A stretch of DNA of 64,000 nt, taken from positions 124,001-188,000 of the forward strand of contig JBGANY010000002.1 in the NCBI GenBank assembly GCA_044222005.1, given 5' to 3'. The notes under the pieces are model-generated. The model saw nothing but the letters and a program-made list of their open reading frames with translations. It ran no database searches and was not told the origin of the DNA. Source of the stretch: Methylotenera_A sp044222005. Its GTDB lineage: Bacteria > Pseudomonadota > Gammaproteobacteria > Burkholderiales > Methylophilaceae. Position 1 is the first letter of the stretch. Every line of letters begins with the position of its first letter. Position numbers and translations under genes: made by a program. This document shows, in pieces, positions 45,252-52,335 of the stretch.

Positions 45252-46583
45252 TTAATGCAGTTTTACGTGTGCCTCTGTACGGCGCGTAATCATCCTGGCT
45301 AATGTTTGCAGGAACACTGTAAAGAATCCATGCAGTGCCATTAAATGCATCTTGTAAAGCGATTGGTACATCAGTCGTGCAAACAGGCCTTCGATATACA
45401 TGCTGCCGCCGGCAATCGCCCCCATCAGGCTGCCCACAGTGGAATATCTGCCCAGATTCACCAGCGAACCATAATCGCGATAATGGTAGTCAGGCAGATT
45501 ATGTTTATTTGCCACGCGTTTTTTCATCGTCTTGACCAGCATCGAAGCCTGCTGATGTGCAGCTTGCGCCCGCGGCGGCACATTGCCGTCATGCCCTAGC
45601 CACGGACATGCGGCGCAATCACCAAAAGCAAAAATATTGTCATCCACGGTGGTCTGAAGCGTCTGTTTGACCACCAATTGATTAATGCGATTCGTTTCCA
45701 GGCCGGCGAGATCCTTCAGGAAGTCCGGCGCCTTGATACCCGCTGCCCAAACAACCAGTTCGGAAGGAATAAACCGGCCACTATGTGTATGAATGCCTTT
45801 ATTGCTGACTTCGGTGACGCGCTCACCCGTGAAGATATGCACACGCAATTTCCTTAGCTCCAGATCAACCGCCATCGATAACTTAGGCGGCAGCGCCGGT
45901 AACAGACGCTCACTGGCCTCAATAATAGAAATCTTGATATCGCGGTCTGCATCAATCTTGTCTAAACCGTAGGCGGTCAATTCTCGTGTCGTATTATGCA
46001 GCTCTGCGGCCAACTCAACTCCCGTTGCACCTGCACCCACGATGACTACTTCCAGCTGTCCTGGCTGCACTGGCACGGCCTGCGTATGCGCCCGCAGCAA
46101 AGCATTATGCAAGCGCCGATGAAACTTTTCCGCCTGGCCTTGCGTGTCCAGCGCAATGGAATGCTCTCGAGCGCCTTTAATGCCAAAATCATTGGTCGTG
46201 CTGCCTATAGCGATCACTAAAGTATCGTACTTAAAAGAACGGCGTGGAATCACTTCGATACCGTCTTCATCATGATATGGTGCGACATACACTTCTTTTT
46301 CTGCGCGATTCAGCCCATCCATGCGGCCTAATCTGAACCGGAAGTGGTGCCAGTGTGCCTGCGCAAGATACTCCAGTTCATGCTTATCCGGATTCATGCT
46401 GCCGGCCGCGATTTCATGCAGCAAGGGCTTCCAGACATGCGTTCGCGTGCTGTCAATCAGCGTAATTGCGGCTTTCTTACTTTTACCGAGGCTATCACCC
46501 AGTCTGGTCGCCAGCTCCAGGCCGCCAGCCCCGCCGCCTACTATCACAATATGATGCAATGAATTATTTTCGGTATTTTCCAA
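45252..46583 (-). CDS. ndh: Type II NADH dehydrogenase (NDH-2)
   Basis: Single-subunit, non-proton-pumping NADH:quinone oxidoreductase on the inner face of the membrane. It has the FAD-binding IVIVGGGAGGLELATRLG near the N-terminus, the NADH-binding EVVIVGAGATGVELAAEL about residue 165, ELVVWAAGIKAP, and FAFGDCAACPW. The C-terminus has an amphipathic membrane-associating tail. No ATG opens the frame; TTG at 46583 has AAGG seven bases upstream and is preferred over a TTG at 46589. Convergent with lplT. Confidence 0.92.
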   Translation of the reverse strand: MENTENNSLHHIVIVGGGAGGLELATRLGDSLGKSKKAAITLIDSTRTHVWKPLLHEIAAGSMNPDKHELEYLAQAHWHHFRFRLGRMDGLNRAEKEVYVAPYHDEDGIEVIPRRSFKYDTLVIAIGSTTNDFGIKGAREHSIALDTQGQAEKFHRRLHNALLRAHTQAVPVQPGQLEVVIVGAGATGVELAAELHNTTRELTAYGLDKIDADRDIKISIIEASERLLPALPPKLSMAVDLELRKLRVHIFTGERVTEVSNKGIHTHSGRFIPSELVVWAAGIKAPDFLKDLAGLETNRINQLVVKQTLQTTVDDNIFAFGDCAACPWLGHDGNVPPRAQAAHQQASMLVKTMKKRVANKHNLPDYHYRDYGSLVNLGRYSTVGSLMGAIAGGSMYIEGLFARLMYQSLYKMHLMALHGFFTVFLQTLARMITRRTEAHVKLH

Positions 46584-46635
46584 GAGCAAACCTTAAATTA
46601 AATAGACTATTTATAAAACAGAAAAATATAACAAA

Positions 46636-46663
46636 ACGGCTGCTGTAATTATACAGCAGCCGT
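46636..46663 (-). terminator. Terminator behind the XoxG paralogue
   Basis: A ten-base-pair stem (ACGGCTGCTG and CAGCAGCCGT) with loop TAATTATA, followed on the minus strand by TTTGTTATATTTTTC. It is homologous to the hairpin behind xoxG at 47242-47275: loops differ by one base and the stem differs at one pair that changes together (A-T against G-C). Confidence 0.85.
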
Positions 46664-46713
46664 CTAAGTTATTACCGAACCAATCAATCTGATTGATCAG
46701 CATGAATTACCTG

Positions 46714-47208
46714 TTATTTTAACCAGGCTTTTTCACCGTCACCTTTATATTGTGTGCGAATGTAAGCAATAGCCTTCAGAATATCATCCGTCGATAAACC
46801 GTCCCCTGTATGGCCTTCTAACTGGTTATGCCAGATAAACATAGTACCGCCCGAAGTACCTGGCGTACCGCCGGCAATCGTTTCAAACATACCTTTGTCA
46901 GTTGCATTTTTTTCATAAACCCACTTGGTATCAAATGCGCCTGTACCGCCGTTTTTAACGAGTGAAGGTGCCATAAGGCCAGTATTGCAAGTTGCTAAAA
47001 ATTCTTTTGCTTCGGCGGTATCGGTATCAACTACTTTAATTTTTAATGGGCTGTTGTCTTTGGTTGAAACCAACTCACATGTACCAGCAGACGCGGTTGC
47101 TGCTGGTGCAGAGGAATCTGCCGCGCCCGTGCCTGCATCTTTTTTGCCGCACGCCACTAATGCCGATAACATCAAAGCTAACACCATGCTTAATTTGAAT
47201 TGCTTCAT
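46714..47208 (-). CDS. XoxG-like lipoprotein lacking the haem-binding motif
   Basis: A 164-residue paralogue of the adjacent cytochrome XoxG. The signal peptide ends in the lipobox LVAC (Cys20), followed by a Gly/Ala/Ser linker (21-42), so it should be a membrane-anchored lipoprotein, whereas XoxG has an ordinary signal peptide. The body aligns without gaps to XoxG except that 38 residues of XoxG, including its CTGCH haem motif, are replaced by four (NTGL, 75-78). The 86 C-terminal residues from MAPSL onward differ at only seven positions, yet by hand count the DNA differs at about 47 of 254 bases, mostly silent. This indicates selection to keep the haem-less protein. The Met ligand region GGTMFIWHNQ and the cysteine pair (44, 74) are kept. 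Only about 35 bases separate it from the xoxG terminator. Confidence 0.85.
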   Translation of the reverse strand: MKQFKLSMVLALMLSALVACGKKDAGTGAADSSAPAATASAGTCELVSTKDNSPLKIKVVDTDTAEAKEFLATCNTGLMAPSLVKNGGTGAFDTKWVYEKNATDKGMFETIAGGTPGTSGGTMFIWHNQLEGHTGDGLSTDDILKAIAYIRTQYKGDGEKAWLK

Positions 47209-47241
47209 TTCTCATCCCCAAGAAGTATATTTATAAAATAA

Positions 47242-47275
47242 AAAACGGCTACTGAAATTATACAGTAGCCGTTTT
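47242..47275 (-). terminator. Terminator behind xoxG
   Basis: Stem ACGGCTACTG with CAGTAGCCGT, loop AAATTATA, extended by AAA/TTT, followed on the minus strand by GTTTTTTATTTT. It separates xoxG from its lipoprotein paralogue; transcription of the latter would need read-through or a promoter inside the short gap. Confidence 0.88.
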
Positions 47276-47319
47276 AATTTGTTACATTTTAGTTAAATTA
47301 CATCAGCTTATAGCCAATA

Positions 47320-47877
47320 TTATTTTAACCAGGCTTTCTCGCCATCACCTTTGTACTGGGTGCGGATATAAGCAATCGCTCTGAGGATTTGGTCAGTCGA
47401 TAAACCGTCGCCAGTATGACCAGCTAACTGGTTGTGCCAGATAAACATTGTACCGCCTGATACACCTGGCGTACCGCCAGCAATCGTTTCAAACATGCCT
47501 TTGTCAGTCGCGTTTTTAGCATAGACCCATTTTGTATCAAAAGCACCTGTACCACCGTCTTTACGTAATGATGGAGCCATCACACCTTCAAGCTTACCAC
47601 CATGGCAACCGGTACAGTTATTATAGTTATATTCTCTCTTACCTTTTTTAGCAGCTTCAGCATCCGCAGCATAAATCTTTGTGTACGGGTTTACGCAAGT
47701 TTCTAAAAATTGTTTAGCTTCTGGTGTATCTGTATCCACTACCTTAATGCCCAAAGGTTTACCGTCTTTTGTAGAAACCAAATCACACGCCGCATTTGCT
47801 TGTAACGAAAGTGTAAGCCCTGCCAATGTCAACATAGAAACAAATAAAGTTGACTTAAATGCTTTATTGCCAAACAT
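47320..47877 (-). CDS. xoxG: Cytochrome c XoxG, electron acceptor of XoxF
   Basis: Periplasmic c-type cytochrome that accepts electrons from the lanthanide methanol dehydrogenase. From the ATG at 47877 (AGGAG ribosome site five bases away; the frame is open to 47931) it has 185 residues: signal peptide to about residue 29 (SLQANA), a single haem motif CTGCH at 88-92, and the C-terminal region with likely axial Met in GGTMFIWHNQ (Met144). The cysteine pair at 31 and 61 may form a disulfide. Family and context (xoxF-xoxJ-xoxG) agree. Its haem would be attached by the Ccm system, part of which lies at 61661-64000. Confidence 0.93.
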   Translation of the reverse strand: MFGNKAFKSTLFVSMLTLAGLTLSLQANAACDLVSTKDGKPLGIKVVDTDTPEAKQFLETCVNPYTKIYAADAEAAKKGKREYNYNNCTGCHGGKLEGVMAPSLRKDGGTGAFDTKWVYAKNATDKGMFETIAGGTPGVSGGTMFIWHNQLAGHTGDGLSTDQILRAIAYIRTQYKGDGEKAWLK

Positions 47878-47982
47878 GATATCTCCTAATCTTTTATACA
47901 ATATGAGCAACGTCTTACAAGCATTTTGCATTGCGTAACGTATGCGTATTTAACGAGCCTCTTTTTACTTGGTTGACATCAA

Positions 47983-47991
47983 TTCGTCACA
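47983..47991 (-). promoter_or_regulatory. TGTGACGAA element upstream of xoxG, shared with xoxF
   Basis: The minus strand reads TGTGACGAA about 105 bases upstream of the xoxG ATG. The same nine bases occur in the palindrome at the xoxF promoter (51223-51245). On the plus strand it is directly preceded by TTGACATCAA, one base different from the centre of the palindrome at 39627-39648. A shared regulator site is possible but unproven. Confidence 0.4.
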
Positions 47992-48007
47992 AAATAAAAT
48001 TGTAATT

Positions 48008-48970
48008 CTACTCGGTTTTGGGCACGATTGCACCACGTGGCTTATCAGAATTTTCTTTCTTATTTAACAGCACGGTATCACCCTCTACCACCGGCACATG
48101 CGGGATTCCATAATCATTCAGGATCTTCTCGATCTTGTCTTTATTACGCTCCAGCGCGGCATCAATCTTGGCCATGCGCTCTTTATCTTTTTTGCGCACG
48201 CCGACTGAGATATTCCAGAATTCCTTGCCTTTTGCCTGATTAATTACATCCGGGCTTGTGTATTCGGGGATCATTCTAACTTCCATAGGCACTTGACTGT
48301 TTTTAGCAAAATAACCACCAATCGGACCCCAAGCCACGGCAATATCAATTTCTTTTTTAGCCAAGTCATCAATTAAGTAGCTTGGCGGTAAATGTAAATC
48401 TCGCTGCATGCGGTAAGGCCGGGCATTTGCAATCAACCCCTTCTCATTCATCGGAATCGTTGCCGGACTTTGACCCACAATGCCAATGATGCCTTTACGT
48501 AAATCGGGTGAATCCCAATCGGTAATGTTGTAATTGCTGTCTTTACGCCATACAAACACATGGCCAGAGCGGTAATAGGGTTTAGAAGTGCGTAATGCAT
48601 CATTATCAGGCGTCGTTCCCATTACTACATCGCAGCGCTTAGCGTTCAAAGTATTGCGCAAGAAGCCCATGCGGTCGTACCAGAACTGGTAGGTCAGCTT
48701 TAAACCCAAATCCTGGGCCAGCACCTCTGCAATTTTGTTCTCAAAACCCTCGCCTTTAGTGTTTGAGTAAGGCATATTGTCCTGGTCAGCACACACCTTA
48801 AACTCGGTCCCGTCATCCACACGCTGCGGTTCACCACCACGGCCAGAATTCAAATCTACACTTGATATATCATCTTCAGCGTAACTGACATTTGCTGTTA
48901 TAGCCAAAACCGTGAATAAACTTGCAAACAAACCCTTAACCAAGCCTGGTTGCTTAATATATTTCAACAT
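48008..48970 (-). CDS. xoxJ: XoxJ, periplasmic binding-protein-like accessory factor
   Basis: A 320-residue exported protein (signal peptide to about residue 31, NVSYAED) of the MxaJ/XoxJ family, which has the fold of solute-binding proteins of ABC transporters. FKVCADQDNMPYSNTKGEGF and KRCDVVMGTTPDNDALRTSK are characteristic. XoxJ is thought to help activate or assemble XoxF rather than transport a solute. It lies between xoxF and xoxG; the xoxF terminator sits in the 265-base gap upstream, so xoxJ may have its own promoter or depend on read-through. The C-terminus is Lys/Glu-rich and probably flexible. Confidence 0.92.
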   Translation of the reverse strand: MLKYIKQPGLVKGLFASLFTVLAITANVSYAEDDISSVDLNSGRGGEPQRVDDGTEFKVCADQDNMPYSNTKGEGFENKIAEVLAQDLGLKLTYQFWYDRMGFLRNTLNAKRCDVVMGTTPDNDALRTSKPYYRSGHVFVWRKDSNYNITDWDSPDLRKGIIGIVGQSPATIPMNEKGLIANARPYRMQRDLHLPPSYLIDDLAKKEIDIAVAWGPIGGYFAKNSQVPMEVRMIPEYTSPDVINQAKGKEFWNISVGVRKKDKERMAKIDAALERNKDKIEKILNDYGIPHVPVVEGDTVLLNKKENSDKPRGAIVPKTE

Positions 48971-49152
48971 TATTATTCCTTATAAAAAATGGCGATCCAT
49001 AATGCCGCCCCATAGCGTGAGAGTACAGCTAAAAATAAAAGTTCTTACCCATTAAATTCAACCACAGGCATTGTAACTAAATTTTCATTTTTAGGCATAC
49101 TCACCGGTATATATCTTTTCTCAATGACGTTTGATAGCCCTGTATAAAAAAA

Positions 49153-49172
49153 CACCCCACCGAAGTGGGGTG
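49153..49172 (-). terminator. Terminator behind xoxF
   Basis: An eight-base-pair GC-rich stem (CACCCCAC with GTGGGGTG) with a TTCG loop on the minus strand, followed by TTTTTTTAT. A textbook intrinsic terminator about 65 bases after the xoxF stop. The rest of 48971-49235 shows no gene. Confidence 0.95.
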
Positions 49173-49235
49173 CTTATTTGGTACTAACTTGTATTAGCTA
49201 CTAATTAGACTAGTATATATAAACTACAGGTCTAA

Positions 49236-51113
49236 TTACAGGCTGAATACTGTCAATGCACCGCCGCCAGGAGCAGCGTTGTATTTAGTCAGTTCTGCAT
49301 AACCACCAGCAGCACCAAGTGCGTCTGTTGGGTTAGTCATACCAAGGTTCATCGCAACGCCAGCCCAGCCACCGATACCTGATAGCACGCCAACGTGTTG
49401 TTTACCTTTGTGACCGTATGTGAATGCATTACCAATCACGCCAGAACCCACTTGGAATTTCCAGAGTTCTTTACCTGATTGTGCATCCAATGCTTTAAAC
49501 CAACGATCTAAAGTACCGTAGAACACCAAGTTTGAAGCAGTTGTTAAAGCACCACCCCAAGCAGAGAATTTCTCTTTGTTGTACCATACTTTTTTGTTGG
49601 TCATAGGATCATAAGCGCCGAAGCCACCCATTACGCCGTCAGGACCAGCAAACATCGTCAATGTAGCACCAACCCATGGTTGACCAGCAGTGTATTTAGA
49701 CTCAACTGGCTCGTATGTCATACATACGTGGTTGAGTGGTGTATACATTAAACCAGTTTTTGGTGAGTAAGCAGCTGGTTGTTGGTCTTTAGTACCCAAT
49801 GCAGCAGGGCAAACGCCTTTAGCATTGTAGTCCTGGTGAGTTGAAGCTGTGCCCACTTTTTGTGGAACGCCAGTTTTCATGTCAACGCCAGTTGCCCAGT
49901 TTACGAATGGGTGTACTTTCTCAGCAGCAACTAATTTACCGTTACCAGCTTGGAATGTGTACGCAAAACCGTTACGGTCATGGTGCCATGCGTATGTTTT
50001 GCCACCTTTGTCGAACAAGATTACTTCGTTGATACCGTCATAATCCCACTCATCGTGCGGTGTCATTTGGTAGCCCCATTTTGCCATGCCTGAATCTAAA
50101 TCACGTGCAAAAATAGTCATAGACCATTTGTTGTCGCCTGGACGTACGTCTGGGTTCCAAACAGATGGGTTACCTGTACCGTAGTACACCAGGTTTGTAC
50201 GTGCATCATACGGCCACCAGCCCCATACAGAGCCGCCGCCATGTTGCCAACCATCTTTAACTGCTTGTGGTTTCAACCATGTACGTGTACCCAGTTCTTT
50301 TTCACCGATTTTGATTTCGCCGGCTTTTAAAGCTTCGAAAGAACCGCCTTGTTTGTTACCACCGTTGATGTCTTTGTACACTGACAAAGCACTGTACTCT
50401 GGTGTATCTTTGTTGAAGCCATCACCGATCAACATTTCAGCATCTGGGCCTGTTGAGTAGGCTTTCCATGCCAATGAACCGTCTTTGATGTTGTAAGCTG
50501 CGATGAAGCAACGTACGCCGAACTCAGCACCTGAGCAACCAGTTAATACTTTGTCTTTGATCACGTGTGGAGCGTTAGTGTTAGTAGCGCCAACTTTTGG
50601 ATCTGTGTTTTGGATTGACCAAGCTTTAGCACCAGTTTTTGCATCCAAAGCAACTAAGTTACCATCGTTTTGTTGCAAGAAGATTTTGCCATCGCCGAAA
50701 CCAAGACCACGGTTTACGTTGTCGCAGCACAATACAGCTTGTACTGAAGGGTCTTGTTTAGGGAAATATGACCATACGATTTTTTGATTGTCGTTTAAGT
50801 CAAGTGCGTATACGTTGTTTGGGAATGCTGTATGTACATACATCATGTTGCCAACAACTAATGGTGAACCTTCGTGACCACGGTTTACACCGGTTGCGAA
50901 TGTCCAAGCAGCTTTCAGGTTTTTAACGTTACCTTTGTTGATTTGCGCTAAGTTGCTGTAGCCTTGGTTCGTGTGGTTACCACGTGGGTGCGCCCAGTTG
51001 TTTGCGTCTTTCATTGCTGCTTCTTGGTCTGCAGCTGCTGATGCTACCATTGGCATTGCCACTGATAAACCTGCAACTAAACCTAAAGCCAGCTTGATTT
51101 TGTTAATTTGCAT
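49236..51113 (-). CDS. xoxF: Lanthanide-dependent methanol dehydrogenase XoxF
   Basis: PQQ-containing periplasmic enzyme that oxidises methanol, the entry of the C1 pathway. The ATG at 51113 has GGAG six bases upstream and gives 625 residues; the frame could extend to a TTG at 51125 that would swallow this ribosome site. Signal peptide to about residue 26 (MVASA). The eight-bladed PQQ propeller has the adjacent Cys129-Cys130 pair (VLCCDN) and the active site TPHDEWDYDGINE with catalytic Asp357 and Asp359. The second Asp is the residue that distinguishes lanthanide enzymes from calcium-dependent MxaF, which has Ala there. Codon use looks strongly biased, as for a very highly expressed gene. 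Confidence 0.97.
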   Translation of the reverse strand: MQINKIKLALGLVAGLSVAMPMVASAAADQEAAMKDANNWAHPRGNHTNQGYSNLAQINKGNVKNLKAAWTFATGVNRGHEGSPLVVGNMMYVHTAFPNNVYALDLNDNQKIVWSYFPKQDPSVQAVLCCDNVNRGLGFGDGKIFLQQNDGNLVALDAKTGAKAWSIQNTDPKVGATNTNAPHVIKDKVLTGCSGAEFGVRCFIAAYNIKDGSLAWKAYSTGPDAEMLIGDGFNKDTPEYSALSVYKDINGGNKQGGSFEALKAGEIKIGEKELGTRTWLKPQAVKDGWQHGGGSVWGWWPYDARTNLVYYGTGNPSVWNPDVRPGDNKWSMTIFARDLDSGMAKWGYQMTPHDEWDYDGINEVILFDKGGKTYAWHHDRNGFAYTFQAGNGKLVAAEKVHPFVNWATGVDMKTGVPQKVGTASTHQDYNAKGVCPAALGTKDQQPAAYSPKTGLMYTPLNHVCMTYEPVESKYTAGQPWVGATLTMFAGPDGVMGGFGAYDPMTNKKVWYNKEKFSAWGGALTTASNLVFYGTLDRWFKALDAQSGKELWKFQVGSGVIGNAFTYGHKGKQHVGVLSGIGGWAGVAMNLGMTNPTDALGAAGGYAELTKYNAAPGGGALTVFSL

Positions 51114-51222
51114 ATTGATCTCCAAAGTTATATTACTAAGGGTTAATTAAAAGTAAACTTGAATTTCGTACCCAACTTAAACAGCTTTCACTGAATCAAT
51201 TGCCACAAATTTAAGCGTACTT

Positions 51223-51245
51223 TTCGTCACATTTTTATGTGCGAA
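51223..51245. promoter_or_regulatory. Inverted repeat at the xoxF transcription start
   Basis: On the minus strand TTCG-CACAT, a four-A spacer, then ATGTG-A-CGAA form an inverted repeat of nine pairs with one extra base. It overlaps the predicted xoxF start point (about 51243), a position for repressor control or RNA folding of the leader. Half of it (TGTGACGAA) recurs upstream of xoxG. Confidence 0.5.
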
Positions 51246-51249
51246 CTGC

Positions 51250-51278
51250 AATATAAATCAAGTGAATCTTAATTGCAA
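51250..51278 (-). promoter_or_regulatory. Predicted xoxF promoter
   Basis: Minus strand -35 TTGCAA (51278-51273) and -10 TATATT (51255-51250) with an exact 17-base spacer. The resulting leader would be about 130 bases long. Same -35 hexamer and spacing as the predicted mraZ promoter. The remaining sequence up to 51350 is AT-rich and shared with the divergent peptidase gene. Confidence 0.55.
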
Positions 51279-51350
51279 CACTTTGGTTACAATTTATTTA
51301 CAAATAATTAAAAAAAAATTTAAAATCAAATAGAAAGAGCTGGCAGAGCG

Positions 51351-52307
51351 ATGGGTCAAGCCAATTACAATTTGTATCCTGAAATCGAACCTTTTAACAA
51401 AAACTGGTTGAAAGTAAGCGATTTGCACCAGATTTATTTTGAAGAATGTGGCAACCCGGAAGGAGTGCCAGTCGTCTTTTTACATGGCGGCCCAGGCAGC
51501 GGCTGCAACCCCTCGCAACGCCGCTTTTTCGACCCGGGGCATTACCGGATTATCCTGCTGGATCAACGCGGCTGTGGGCGCAGCACGCCGCTGGGCGAAG
51601 TGCGCGAAAACACAATCGATGACCTAGCAAGCGACATCGATGCTTTGCGCGAGCATTTGAATATCGCCAAATGGCACGTATTTGGCGGATCCTGGGGCAG
51701 CACACTGGCATTGGCATACGCGCTGCAATTTACTTCAGCAGTAAAAAGCCTCGTGCTGCGGGGCATTTTTCTAAGCCGCCCCACCGAGCTGCACTGGTTT
51801 TTAGGTGAGGTTCAATTGTTTTTTCCGGAGGCATGGGAAAAGCTATGCGAGTTTCTGCCAGCAGATAAAAGGCATAATCCCATTGAGGCTTATGAAGTGC
51901 TGGTATTTTCTGATGACAGCGCTTTAAGCGTTCCTGCCGCCATTCGCTGGAATACGTTTGAAAGCAGCATCATGTGTTTGCTCCCCCGGGAACCTGGTAA
52001 TGACAGTCAAGTCAATGCTGAAATTGAACTGGCGCGCGCCAGAGTGCAGATACACTATATTCAGAACCACTGCTTTGTGGGACACCGCGACTTGCTGAAA
52101 GAAGCAAAACTGAAGCTCGGGCATATTCCCACTACGATCATTCAGGGACGTTACGACATGGTGTGCCCGCCCCAAACGGCCTGGGAACTGAAGCGCGCCA
52201 TGCCGCACGCCGAATTTACGATGGTGGCGGATGCTGGGCATTCGGCCACCGAACCGGGCATTAGCTGCGCACTGGTTGCTGCAACCGGAAAATTTAAATC
52301 ACTATAA
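51351..52307 (+). CDS. pip: Prolyl iminopeptidase (alpha/beta hydrolase)
   Basis: Cytoplasmic serine peptidase releasing N-terminal proline from peptides. The 318-residue protein has the oxyanion-hole motif LHGGPGSGCNPSQRRFFDP, DQRGCGRSTP, the nucleophile elbow FGGSWGSTLALAYA, EVLVFSDDSAL, and the Asp/His of the triad in GRYDMVCPP and AGHSATEPG. This matches the proteobacterial Pip family in length and motifs. It is divergent from xoxF. Confidence 0.93.
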   Translation: MGQANYNLYPEIEPFNKNWLKVSDLHQIYFEECGNPEGVPVVFLHGGPGSGCNPSQRRFFDPGHYRIILLDQRGCGRSTPLGEVRENTIDDLASDIDALREHLNIAKWHVFGGSWGSTLALAYALQFTSAVKSLVLRGIFLSRPTELHWFLGEVQLFFPEAWEKLCEFLPADKRHNPIEAYEVLVFSDDSALSVPAAIRWNTFESSIMCLLPREPGNDSQVNAEIELARARVQIHYIQNHCFVGHRDLLKEAKLKLGHIPTTIIQGRYDMVCPPQTAWELKRAMPHAEFTMVADAGHSATEPGISCALVAATGKFKSL

Positions 52308-52335
52308 TATATAGTGTATTAACAAGGGAAACCAT

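Noticed and set aside
46714..47208. XoxG paralogue as a decaying pseudogene
   Set aside because: The frame is intact, the lipoprotein signal and ribosome site are sound, and most base differences from xoxG are silent.
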